Source of the DNA: Mesorhizobium sp. M4B.F.Ca.ET.203.01.1.1
GTDB taxonomy: Bacteria > Pseudomonadota > Alphaproteobacteria > Rhizobiales > Rhizobiaceae
Assembly (NCBI RefSeq): GCF_004791025.1
Contig: NZ_SRUO01000013.1
Coordinates: 1-64,000, forward strand
Length of the DNA: 64,000 nt
Direction: 5' to 3'
Of the stretch, positions 8,701-16,604 are shown piece after piece. Both the position numbers and the translations under genes were made by a program. Positions within the stretch are counted from its first letter, which is position 1, and every line of letters starts with the position of its first letter. Under the pieces are notes generated by a model. It worked only from the letters and a program-made list of their open reading frames with translations. It made no database searches and had not been told where the DNA came from.

Positions 8701-10026
8701 CTAGAATTCGGCAACCTTGCCCCAGGCGGAGGCTTCGAAGCGGCGCGGATCGTAGGATGTCGGATCGACGATCGGTTCCGACCCGGTCACCAGATCGGCG
8801 ACGAGATGACCGGCGCCGGGCCCGATGCCAAAACCGTGTCCCGAAAATCCGGCGGCGAGGAAGAAGCCCGCAACGCTATCGATCTCGCCGATGGCGGGCA
8901 CGCCATCCGGCGTGCTGTCGATGTAGCCGGCCCAGGCAGCGCTGATCTTCGTCTTTCTGAGGTCGGGCAGAAGTTCAAGCGCGCGGGCATGGGTCAGACG
9001 GATGGTGGCCCGGTCCGGAGCCGGATCGAGGATGCGCATGCGCTCCATCGGCGTCGGCTGGTCGAGCCGCCAGCGCTGCAGCGTTTCGTGCCCCGAGCGC
9101 ACGCCTTGCAGTCCGCCGGGCGCGAGGCTGCGCCACCGCTTCAGAAACATGGGCAGGAACTGCGACGAGAAGCGCAACTGCTGCGGCGTCACGTCGACGC
9201 GGCCGCGCCCGCTGATGGCAAGCGTGTAGCCGCCGTCGCCGCGACGCGTGGCCGAGATCCTCGCCGTGTGCAGCGCATCCGGCAGGCCTTCGGCGCCGGG
9301 AGAGACGGACAGGATGGAGGAACGGATCGACGCCTGCGGAAAGCGGAAACCGAACTGCCGGCAAAAGGACGACGCCCAGGCGCCGCCGGCCATGACCGCC
9401 ACTTTCGTGCGGATCGTTCCGCTTTCGGTGACCACGCCGCTCAGGCGTCCGCCCTCGGTCTCGATGCCGCGCGCGGCGCAATTCTGGTGAACGGTGCCGC
9501 CGAGCTTGAGGATGGCGCGGGCGACCGCGGGCGCGGCCCGCGACGGGTCGGCGGTGCCATCGCTCGGCGAGAAGACGCCGCCCTTCCAGGTCCGGCCCGT
9601 GGCGCCACCCCGCTCGCTGGCCTCGGCGCCGTCGAGCATATGGGTGGTCACGCCGGCCGTCCTTGCGAAGTCGCGCCAGCGCGCCCAGCCGGCCAGTTCC
9701 GCCTCGTCATTGCTGAGATAAAGCAGGCCGCAGCGGCGAAAGCCGGTGTCTTCGCCGGTCGCCGCCGCAAAGCTGTCCCACAGATCGAGGCTGCGGGTCG
9801 CCATCGGCAGTTCGCGGGCGTCGCGGTTCTGCTGGCGGCACCATCCCCAATTCCTGGAGGATTGCTCGGCGCCGATGCGTCCCTTTTCGACAAGCGCGAC
9901 CTTCATGCCGCGCCTGGCAAGATAATAGGCCGCGAAGACACCGACGATGCCGCCGCCGATCACCACCACGTCCGCGGATTGCGGCAGTTTGCCAGATGTC
10001 TCGATTTGCTGCAGTGGCGCGCGCAT
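8701..10026 (-). CDS. FAD-dependent amine oxidoreductase (DadA / HcnC-like)
   Basis: A 441-residue flavoprotein with the FAD loop DVVVIGGGIVGVFAAYYLA (residues about 19-37), an SSRNWGWCRQQ segment and the C-terminal GFSGHGFGIGPGAGH signature. It belongs to the glycine/D-amino-acid oxidase family, whose HcnC/OoxB members are the amine-oxidising subunit of three-part dehydrogenases. The ATG at 10024-10026 is used because the open frame further upstream (to 10542) only covers the opposite-strand Lrp gene. It is convergent with the HcnB-like gene (36 bases apart) and divergent from the Lrp gene at 10249, which may regulate it. Confidence 0.85.
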   Translation of the reverse strand: MRAPLQQIETSGKLPQSADVVVIGGGIVGVFAAYYLARRGMKVALVEKGRIGAEQSSRNWGWCRQQNRDARELPMATRSLDLWDSFAAATGEDTGFRRCGLLYLSNDEAELAGWARWRDFARTAGVTTHMLDGAEASERGGATGRTWKGGVFSPSDGTADPSRAAPAVARAILKLGGTVHQNCAARGIETEGGRLSGVVTESGTIRTKVAVMAGGAWASSFCRQFGFRFPQASIRSSILSVSPGAEGLPDALHTARISATRRGDGGYTLAISGRGRVDVTPQQLRFSSQFLPMFLKRWRSLAPGGLQGVRSGHETLQRWRLDQPTPMERMRILDPAPDRATIRLTHARALELLPDLRKTKISAAWAGYIDSTPDGVPAIGEIDSVAGFFLAAGFSGHGFGIGPGAGHLVADLVTGSEPIVDPTSYDPRRFEASAWGKVAEF

Positions 10027-10248
10027 GGTCTCTCTACCTTCACGCGCCAATCTAACGCGTTGCGCAGGCAGCCGCTGCCGCAGTTGAAGCCGAAGCAGAA
10101 TTTTATTTCGGCTGCTCGGTCGAAATCGGAACTCGCTGCGTTTCAAAGCGGTGCCCGCTCGGATGGACTGGCCCGCGGGCTGTGGTAGTGTCAAGGCTGT
10201 TGGTACGGCAGCATTTTGTGCTGTGGCATGCGATCTTTGGAGACGGCC

Positions 10249-10725
10249 ATGAAACTGGATCGGATCGACATCAAGATTCTTCACGAATTGCAGAAGAACG
10301 GCCGCATCACCAATGTGGAACTGGCCGACCTCGTGCATCTGTCGCCGAGCCCTTGCCTGATGCGGGTCAAGAAACTGCAGTCGGAAGGCTACATCGAGGG
10401 CTATTCCGCGCAGATCAACATCGGCAAGCTCGGCCAGACGCTGACCGTGTTCACCGAGATCACCTTGAAGAACCACCGCCAGGTCGACTTCGCCCGATTC
10501 CTCGCTGTCGTCGAGAAGATCGACCAGGTGATCGAATGCCACCTCGTCTCGGGCGGCTACGATTACCTGATGAAATTCGTCACCGCCGGCATCGGCGAAT
10601 ACCAGACGATCATGGAACGGCTAACCGACATGGATATCGGCATCGACAAGTATTTCTCCTTCGTCGTGCTGAAGTCCCCCATCGTCAAGGCGCACATGCC
10701 GCTGCCCAGCCTGTTCCCGATGTGA
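10249..10725 (+). CDS. Lrp/AsnC-family transcriptional regulator
   Basis: A 158-residue Lrp-type protein: an N-terminal helix-turn-helix (LDRIDIKILHELQKNGRITN, residues 3-22, then VELADLVHLSPSPCLMRVKK) and a C-terminal RAM effector domain (FTEITL... to the end). Such proteins sense amino acids and control their uptake or breakdown. The ATG at 10249 is preceded by GGAG; a longer frame starts at 10216 without support. It is divergent from the DadA-type gene and convergent with the PuuB-like gene (31 bases). Control of the neighbouring oxidase is the simplest reading. Confidence 0.9.
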   Translation: MKLDRIDIKILHELQKNGRITNVELADLVHLSPSPCLMRVKKLQSEGYIEGYSAQINIGKLGQTLTVFTEITLKNHRQVDFARFLAVVEKIDQVIECHLVSGGYDYLMKFVTAGIGEYQTIMERLTDMDIGIDKYFSFVVLKSPIVKAHMPLPSLFPM

Positions 10726-10756
10726 GGCCTTACGCGCGATCATCGAAATAGGAAGG

Positions 10757-12094
10757 TCAGCCTTTGGGACTCTCCTTCTTGCCGCGCATGGCGCGTTTGT
10801 CCCTTCGTTCATAGAGCGAATAAACCAGTGGGATGAACCAAGGCTTGCCACGGTATAGAGGCACTGCCTTCGGTGGCGGATCGAAGTCGAAAGCCGACTG
10901 AGCCCTCTCTGTCTGGCCAAGGAGCTTGAAGGCGGCCTTCTTGCCGAGCCAGCGCGCCCAAACCACACCGGAACCGCAGAAACCGGTGGCGTAGACCGTA
11001 TCGCCAACCGTAAACATTCGCGGAACCATGTCGCGGTTCATCGCGACTTGGCCGAACCAGCTATGCGTTATGCCCACCTTTGCCAGTTCGGGAAAAATAC
11101 GCCCAAGCTCCGAGCGCAGATGTGTGGTGGGCGCCAGCGGATCCCCTTCCGTCGTGCCGTCGCGTCCGCCGAATAGAATGCGCGTGCCATCCGGCGACGG
11201 TCGGTAGTAATAGCTGAGCTGTCTCGTGTCGCCGTGCATCATCTTCTTCGGCATCAGCCGGTCCATCACGCTTTCGCCCAACGGCTCGGTCGCTATGATG
11301 CGGCTCCGCACCGGCACGAGGCGACGGCGCAGCCAAGGATCGAAGCCGTCCGTGTAGGCGTCGGTGCATACCAGCAGCTTTTTCGCCGACACCTCGCCGC
11401 GTGACGTTGCGAGGCGCACACCACCAGCCTCTTGGCTGGTCCCCAGAACCGTCGTGTTCTCGTGAATGATGGCATCGGTTGTTCGGGCGACCCGCAATAT
11501 GCCCGACAGCAGTTTGGCGGGATGAAGGCCTCCGATGTCCATCCGTACGAAGCCGCCGGCGTAGAAGTCCGTGCCGATATACCGCGATACTTCCTTGCGG
11601 GGGACCGCCGACGTCTCAATCCCGAGGAAACGGTTTAAAAACTCGGCGTGGCGGCTGAGTTCATCACATTCGCGATGGTTTACCGCGCCATCGAAGAGAC
11701 CCGAGAGGAAGAAGTCGCATTCCACCCCTTCGGTTTCGAGGAAGGCTGCCAGGTCCTGTCGCGCCGCCTTTCCTTCCGCCAGGATGCCATCGGCCCGAGA
11801 TTGACCGAACCTGCGGATCAATTGCTTGCGGCTCGGCCTTATGCTGCCGCTCGCCATGCCGCCGTTTCGGCCTGACGCGGCCTGCCCGATAGCTTGCCGG
11901 TCGAAAAGCTGGACGCTGCGTCCGGCTCTCGCCAGTTCGATGGCCGCCGACAGCCCCGCATAGCCGCCGCCGACGATGGCGACATCGCATCGGGGGACCA
12001 GCGGCACCACAGGCAAGGCAGAAAATGCGCAATCGTCCCACCAGTATGGCGTGGCCTTGAACGGACGCGAGGTGGTCGTATCCATGCTGTGCAT
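10757..12094 (-). CDS. FAD-dependent amine oxidase, PuuB (gamma-glutamylputrescine oxidase)-like, copy 1
   Basis: About 445 residues. An N-terminal YWWDD...P lead, the FAD loop CDVAIVGGGYAGLSAAIELA, and the QAASGRNGGMASG segment are typical of PuuB/OrdL-type oxidases, which oxidise primary or secondary amines to aldehydes with release of hydrogen peroxide. It is the last gene of the minus-strand operon holding the amino-acid ABC importer and a cupin, so it probably oxidises the imported compound. Two starts are possible (12094 or 12085); neither has a strong ribosome site, and the gene may be coupled to the cupin 20 bases upstream. A paralogue lies at 26012-27286. Confidence 0.85.
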   Translation of the reverse strand: MHSMDTTTSRPFKATPYWWDDCAFSALPVVPLVPRCDVAIVGGGYAGLSAAIELARAGRSVQLFDRQAIGQAASGRNGGMASGSIRPSRKQLIRRFGQSRADGILAEGKAARQDLAAFLETEGVECDFFLSGLFDGAVNHRECDELSRHAEFLNRFLGIETSAVPRKEVSRYIGTDFYAGGFVRMDIGGLHPAKLLSGILRVARTTDAIIHENTTVLGTSQEAGGVRLATSRGEVSAKKLLVCTDAYTDGFDPWLRRRLVPVRSRIIATEPLGESVMDRLMPKKMMHGDTRQLSYYYRPSPDGTRILFGGRDGTTEGDPLAPTTHLRSELGRIFPELAKVGITHSWFGQVAMNRDMVPRMFTVGDTVYATGFCGSGVVWARWLGKKAAFKLLGQTERAQSAFDFDPPPKAVPLYRGKPWFIPLVYSLYERRDKRAMRGKKESPKG

Positions 12095-12114
12095 CTGTGA
12101 TCCGATCAACGCGC

Positions 12115-12468
12115 TCAATCGCGCGAGACCCAGAGCTTGCGGGTGGCTTCGATCACCCGCCAGACGCCCGTGAATCCAGGGTGCATCACGAAGGCGTCGC
12201 CTGCCGAAATGCGGCGCGGCTCGAACCCGTCCTCGATGAGTTCCGAAACTCCCGAAAGGATGTAGCAGACTTCGAAGGTTCCGCCTTTTATGGAGCGATA
12301 GGCGCCCGGCGTGGCCTCCCATACACCGGCCCGCACTTGGCCGTCAGCGGTTTGCGCGATATCCCAAGTCAGGAAACGGGGATCACCATCCACGCGCCGT
12401 TCCGGCAGCGGTTCGCCTTTCCTGGGTTCGGGGAGCTTGTTCTGATCGAAAAAGGTAAGCTTGGACAT
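12115..12468 (-). CDS. Small cupin protein (DUF861-like), copy 1
   Basis: A 117-residue single-domain cupin. The segment GVWEATPGAYRSIKGGTFEV followed by YILSG, GDAFVMHPGFTGVW and VIEATRKLWV is typical of the EutQ/ureidoglycine-hydrolase-like cupins found beside amine catabolic genes. Function of this subgroup is not established; a role in binding or converting an aldehyde or amine intermediate is possible. It sits between the ABC permease and the PuuB-like oxidase in the same operon, with a good ribosome site (AAAGGGTG). A close paralogue (same length, many shared residues) is at 31492-31845. Confidence 0.8.
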   Translation of the reverse strand: MSKLTFFDQNKLPEPRKGEPLPERRVDGDPRFLTWDIAQTADGQVRAGVWEATPGAYRSIKGGTFEVCYILSGVSELIEDGFEPRRISAGDAFVMHPGFTGVWRVIEATRKLWVSRD

Positions 12469-12479
12469 GGGGCACCCTT

Positions 12480-13172
12480 TCAGCGCGCGGCATGCCGCTC
12501 GAAAGACAGGCGCCTTTCGATGGCATGCAGAGCAGTCAGACAGACGACGTTGATTGCAAGGTAGAAGACGGCGGTGATGACGAAGATTTCCATGATGGCG
12601 AACGTCTCGCTCATCAGCCGTTTGGCATAGCCGGTGATTTCAAGCACCGTTATGGTGGAGGCAAGGCTTGACTCCTTGATGATGACGGCGACCTCCGTGC
12701 TGTAGGAGGGCAGGGCCTGGCGCAGCGCCAAGGGGAACTTGACGCGGTGAAAAACCACCCAGGCGGACATGCCACATGCCTGCGCCGCCTCGATCAGTCC
12801 GCGCGGCAGCGACAGCAGCGCCGTACGGAAGATCTCCGCCGTATAGGCACCGGTATTCAGGATGACGGCAAGGATGGCGGCATGCAGGCTGTCGCCGATC
12901 AGCCACCACAAAACCGTATTGTGACGTATGAAGCCTATCTGCGCGAGGCCGTAGTAGATCACAAAGACCTGCACGAGCATCGGCGTGCCCCGGAACACCG
13001 CGCAGTAGAAGTCGGCGCATTTGCGGACGATGCCGCGCCGGGACATGCGGGCGGTTGCCATAAGTATGCCGAACGGCAATCCGATGCCGACCCCGAAAAA
13101 TGCAATCAGCAGAGTCGTCTTAACGCCGACGAGCAGAAACGGAACCGCATAGGTGACGATGCTGAAGTCCAT
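12480..13172 (-). CDS. Amino-acid ABC transporter permease (HisM/GlnP type)
   Basis: A 230-residue inner-membrane protein with about five hydrophobic segments and the family EAA-like loop near residues 125-145 (GLIEAAQACGMSAWVVFHRV). It forms the membrane channel with the second permease at 13174. The stop of the upstream permease is one base from this ATG region, so the two are co-translated. The module imports polar amino acids or similar small amines. Confidence 0.9.
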   Translation of the reverse strand: MDFSIVTYAVPFLLVGVKTTLLIAFFGVGIGLPFGILMATARMSRRGIVRKCADFYCAVFRGTPMLVQVFVIYYGLAQIGFIRHNTVLWWLIGDSLHAAILAVILNTGAYTAEIFRTALLSLPRGLIEAAQACGMSAWVVFHRVKFPLALRQALPSYSTEVAVIIKESSLASTITVLEITGYAKRLMSETFAIMEIFVITAVFYLAINVVCLTALHAIERRLSFERHAAR

Positions 13173-13173
13173 C

Positions 13174-13896
13174 CTAGCCTCTGGTGAATCCGCGATTGAA
13201 ATGTTTTTCGACGCGGTTGAACAGAACCTGGCTCGCCACGGTCATGCCGAAAAACATCGCTGCCGCCATGCAATAGAACAGCAGCGGCGAGCGGGTGATT
13301 CCCGCGGCGACCGCTGCGGCTCGCATCAGTTCCTGCATGCCGACGACGGATACGAGCGACGTGTCCTTGATCGTCATCTGCCAAACGTTGTTGATCCCGC
13401 CCAGAGCCAGCCTGAGAGCGAGCGGCAGGGTCACGCGGGAGAAGGTGACGCGTGGCGACAACGAAAGCGATCGGGCCGCCTCCAGAAGGCCGGCGGGAAC
13501 TGCCTGCAAGGCGCCTCGTATGACTTCTATCGAGTACGCGCACGAGATCGCGGCGATAGCCGCGATGCCGATGATCAACGGATAGGCATTTTCGGCGCTC
13601 TCGGCGTAGCCGAATGCCGAGGCAATTTTCTGCACCCAATCGACGGAGCCGAAGAACAGCAGATAAATGACCAGTAGCCCCGGAACGCCGCGAACGACGA
13701 TGCTGTAGGCATCGACAAGCTGTGACAAAGCCGGAACCCGGCGCCAACGAAGGATGGCAAGAGGTATCGCCGTCGCCAGCCCTATGACCGCGCCGAGAAA
13801 ACCGATCAGAAGCGTTATTCCGGCGCCGCGCAGCAGCGCGAGGAGCCAGCCCTTCTCGATCATCAGCACCCAGATATCGTGCAACATGAAGACCAT
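13174..13896 (-). CDS. Amino-acid ABC transporter permease (HisQ/GlnP type)
   Basis: About 240 residues with five or so membrane segments and the conserved cytoplasmic loop GLLEAARSLSLSPRVTFSRV. It pairs with the next permease. The open frame starts at an ATG at 13917, but that codon lies inside a stem-loop (13908-13926) directly after the binding-protein gene. I prefer the ATG at 13896 (MVFMLHD); 13887 is also possible. The short intercistronic hairpin suggests lower permease than binding-protein expression. Confidence 0.85.
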   Translation of the reverse strand: MVFMLHDIWVLMIEKGWLLALLRGAGITLLIGFLGAVIGLATAIPLAILRWRRVPALSQLVDAYSIVVRGVPGLLVIYLLFFGSVDWVQKIASAFGYAESAENAYPLIIGIAAIAAISCAYSIEVIRGALQAVPAGLLEAARSLSLSPRVTFSRVTLPLALRLALGGINNVWQMTIKDTSLVSVVGMQELMRAAAVAAGITRSPLLFYCMAAAMFFGMTVASQVLFNRVEKHFNRGFTRG

Positions 13897-13907
13897 TCCA
13901 TCAGGTC

Positions 13908-13926
13908 GTCGCGGCATTGCCGCGAC
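13908..13926 (-). terminator. Intercistronic stem-loop after the amino-acid binding-protein gene
   Basis: GTCGCGGC and GCCGCGAC form a perfect 8-base stem around a 3-base ATT loop, directly downstream of the substrate-binding-protein stop codon on the transcribed strand. There is no U-run, so it is more likely an attenuator or mRNA 3'-end stabiliser than a full terminator. This is the usual way binding proteins are made in excess over permeases. Confidence 0.55.
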
Positions 13927-13947
13927 GGCCTGTTCCCCGTTGGATGA

Positions 13948-14766
13948 CTACTTCTTGCACGCGATGGTGTAGTCGTCCTTGAACCAATTTTCCGAGGCAG
14001 CCTTCACCTTGCCGCTGTTGATCATGGCGCAAAGCGCGCTGTCCAGCTTGGCCTTCAGTGCGGAGTTGCCCTTGCGCAAGCCAACACCCATGCCGTAGCC
14101 CAGCGCCTCGTGGTCGTCCGCTCCGGTGACCTTGACGTCGATGCGGGCGAAATTTGCGCCTTCAGGCGTGCCGAGGAAATCGACCCAGGTCGGGGAATCG
14201 CCGAATGCAGCGTCAAGCCGGCCTGCCGCGAGATCGGAATTCTGCTGGGTAGTGGCGTCGTAGGTCTTCAGATCCGCAGTCGGAATATGTTTCTTTATGA
14301 ACTGCGCGTATGTGGTGCCATTCACAACGCCTATGGTCTTGCCGGCCAGCGCCTTCTCGATTTCCGCAAGACTCTTCAGCCCAACGGACGGAGAATCCTT
14401 CGGAACCACAAAATACTGCGGTGTGGTTGCGTAGGGGACGGAGTAGTCGATCTTCTTCTTTCTCTCGTCGGTGATGCCGAGACCCGAGATGATGACATCA
14501 AAGCGATCGCTGTCCATCGACGGAACCAAGGAACTGAACGTCTGCACCACGAATTTGCATTTGACCTTGAGCTGGGCGCAAATGCCGTTGGCGATATCGG
14601 CGTCGAAGCCGGTAACGTTGCCGTTGGCGTCGGCCATGCTGAACTGCGGGGCATCGCCTTCGGTGCCCACGCGTAAGACGCCGTCCTCGGCCCATGCGAC
14701 GCTTATTGCCGCCGCCACCATCAGGCCGGATAGGCAGATTAAGCGAAGTGTGTTCTTTACGAGCAT
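13948..14766 (-). CDS. Amino-acid ABC transporter substrate-binding protein
   Basis: A 272-residue periplasmic protein. It has a Sec signal peptide (MLVKNTLRLICLSGLMVAAA to about VAWA, cleavage near residue 26) and the SBP_bac_3 fold: LRVGTEGDAPQFSMAD, FDADIANGICAQLKVKCKF, and the DVIISGLGITDERKKKIDYS segment. Family members bind polar amino acids, opines or related cations. The two cysteines in ICAQLKVKC could form a disulphide. Ribosome site AGGGGTAA precedes the ATG. It lies between the ATPase and permeases of the same operon. Confidence 0.92.
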   Translation of the reverse strand: MLVKNTLRLICLSGLMVAAAISVAWAEDGVLRVGTEGDAPQFSMADANGNVTGFDADIANGICAQLKVKCKFVVQTFSSLVPSMDSDRFDVIISGLGITDERKKKIDYSVPYATTPQYFVVPKDSPSVGLKSLAEIEKALAGKTIGVVNGTTYAQFIKKHIPTADLKTYDATTQQNSDLAAGRLDAAFGDSPTWVDFLGTPEGANFARIDVKVTGADDHEALGYGMGVGLRKGNSALKAKLDSALCAMINSGKVKAASENWFKDDYTIACKK

Positions 14767-14806
14767 TCTGAGTTACCCCTCTTTGCTTTCTGTTTGATGG
14801 CCGCCA

Positions 14807-15583
14807 TCAGGCGGCAGTTGGAATAACGCTGGATAGGAACCGGTTCACCGCCTCGGATGCGGGATTTCGAAACAGTTCTTCCGGCACGGCATCCTGCTCA
14901 ACGATACCCTTGTGCAGGAATATCATTCGGTTCGACACCTCCCGCGCGAACCTCATTTCATGCGTGACGAGGAGAATGGTCGCTCCCTCGTCGGCAAGCG
15001 TTCGGATGACCTTCAAGACCTCGCCGACCAACTCGGGGTCAAGCGCGGAAGTTGGTTCATCAAAAAGCATCAGCTTAGGCTGCATCGCCAAAACGCGTGC
15101 GATCGCCACGCGCTGCTGCTGCCCACCCGAAAGCTGGCTTGGATACCGGTGGCCAAAGTCGGCCATGCCCACCTTGGATAACGCCGAAAGCGCTGTTTCA
15201 TCCGCCTCCCGCTTGCCCTTCCGCAGTACGTAGATCAGCGCCTCGGTTACGTTCTCAAGTACGGTTCGATGTGGCCACAGGTTGAAGCACTGAAACACCA
15301 TTCCGATGCGGCGACGGAAAACTCTGATATTGGTCGCGTTGACGATTTTCGTTTCGTGGCTTTCGTTCTGCGACGCGGAAATCGCATCGCCCATCACCTC
15401 GATCTCACCCGAACTCGGGGTCTCCAGAAAATTGATGCATCGTAGCGCGGTGCTCTTTCCCGAGCCGGAAGAGCCGACCAGCGAAATGACCTCGCCTTGC
15501 CGCATCTGGAAGCTCAGCCCGTTGAGAACGCGGGCCGCGCCGAACGCCTTGCGAAGTTCGTGAACTTTCAGAACGGGAGCCAC
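14807..15583 (-). CDS. Amino-acid ABC transporter ATP-binding protein (HisP/GlnQ type)
   Basis: A 258-residue ATPase: Walker A GSSGSGKSTALRC (near 37-49), Q-loop VFQCFNLWPH, signature LSGGQQQRVAIAR, and Walker B LMLFDEPTSALDPE. It starts at GTG (15583) after a near-perfect Shine-Dalgarno, AGGAGGTG. It is the first gene of the importer operon, followed by the binding protein, two permeases, the cupin and the PuuB-like oxidase. The insertion ASQNESHETKIVNATN after strand 3 is also seen in histidine/opine-type ATPases. Confidence 0.93.
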   Translation of the reverse strand: MAPVLKVHELRKAFGAARVLNGLSFQMRQGEVISLVGSSGSGKSTALRCINFLETPSSGEIEVMGDAISASQNESHETKIVNATNIRVFRRRIGMVFQCFNLWPHRTVLENVTEALIYVLRKGKREADETALSALSKVGMADFGHRYPSQLSGGQQQRVAIARVLAMQPKLMLFDEPTSALDPELVGEVLKVIRTLADEGATILLVTHEMRFAREVSNRMIFLHKGIVEQDAVPEELFRNPASEAVNRFLSSVIPTAA

Positions 15584-16046
15584 GCCGAAGCACCTCCTGT
15601 CCGTGCCGTGGTGAAGGGATGTAGAGCCGATCGACGGTCCATTTCGGCGACATCTTCGCTGGTAGTCATTCTCGGATCCCTAGGGGGCATCGCAGAAACA
15701 AACGAATTTCGGTTCGACGAAATCCGGCGACGGATGATGTCGCGACCCCTCCCGTTCAAGGCCGACTGCTTCCAGCTGCATTCCACCCTCAAGGATTACA
15801 AAACGTGACCTCAGCTTATGTCCGTCGGGGCACGCAATTCCGTCTTATTCAATTGAATTTCCGCAGAATTCCTGCCAATTCTAGGTTTGTAAGAGGAAAC
15901 GCTCCGAACGCGTCGGACTCTGACCGCGACTGGGTAGACCAGTTCTTCGGATCGGCGCTCACCTCGCGCCCATTTTTCGCGGCACGTTCTTGCAGAGATT
16001 CAGATCACGGGCTGCCTGCACGCCGTTGACAGGCCTAAACGCATAA
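15584..16046. promoter_or_regulatory. Non-coding promoter region of the amino-acid importer operon, with candidate Lrp sites
   Basis: A 463-base stretch with no convincing gene, upstream of the importer operon and downstream of an Lrp-type gene. A locally AT-rich part holds a perfect palindrome ATTCAATTGAAT (15847-15858) and a nearby inverted repeat AGAATT-N6-AATTCT (15865-15882). Such symmetric AT-rich half-sites suit Lrp/AsnC binding, so the regulator encoded at 16047-16526 may act here. Inferred from sequence and position only. Confidence 0.4.
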
Positions 16047-16526
16047 TCAATCAAGAAAATGCTCGAAATCGATTGGCATGGAAAACCCAACCTTCACTCG
16101 ATCCATGACAACCATTGTCTTGAACCCCTTGATGTCGTGATTTTCGTAGAAAAATCTCCGAGTAAAAGCTTCATAATCTTCCATGCTTCGGGATGTGACA
16201 ATGAGAACGAAATCTGCTTCTCCCGTAACGTAGTAGCCGTTCATCACTTCCGGAGTCTGGCGGATCGATTGTTTGAAGCGGTCGACGATGTCAGCCCGTT
16301 CGCGCTCGAGCGAAACCAGCACGAGCATCGCAATGGGCCGGCCGACAGTCTTGGGTTTCACGATCGAAACGTCAGCTTCGATTGCTCCCCCTACCCGAAG
16401 CCGTTTGAGACGACGCTGGACCGCCGTTGCTGACAGGCCGACCAATTGGCCAAGCTCTTCCGTGCCGTGGCGATTGTTGGTCTGCAGAATATTAAGCAAG
16501 CGAGAGTCCAGTCGATCAAGCTTCAT
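16047..16526 (-). CDS. Lrp/AsnC-family transcriptional regulator
   Basis: A 159-residue Lrp-type protein: helix-turn-helix LDRLDSRLLNILQTNNRHGT plus GLSATAVQRRLKRL, then the RAM effector domain with VLVSLERERAD and GYYVTGEADFVLIV. The ATG at 16524-16526 is used; the longer frame adds 11 unrelated residues. It lies 78 bases downstream of the oligopeptide-type transporter operon on the same strand, and upstream of the amino-acid importer operon, so it could be co-transcribed with the former and control the latter. Confidence 0.9.
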   Translation of the reverse strand: MKLDRLDSRLLNILQTNNRHGTEELGQLVGLSATAVQRRLKRLRVGGAIEADVSIVKPKTVGRPIAMLVLVSLERERADIVDRFKQSIRQTPEVMNGYYVTGEADFVLIVTSRSMEDYEAFTRRFFYENHDIKGFKTMVVMDRVKVGFSMPIDFEHFLD

Positions 16527-16604
16527 TCTGCCTGCCTGCGCGTTGATCTGGTGACACAATCGTGGCTGAAAAACTTGCCGTCACCCCTCAGTCTTCCGAT
16601 GTAG

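Noticed and set aside
8701..10542. 613-residue open frame on the minus strand as one long protein
   Set aside because: Homology to FAD amine oxidases begins near the ATG at 10026; the part from 10027 to 10542 is the antisense of the Lrp gene at 10249-10725.
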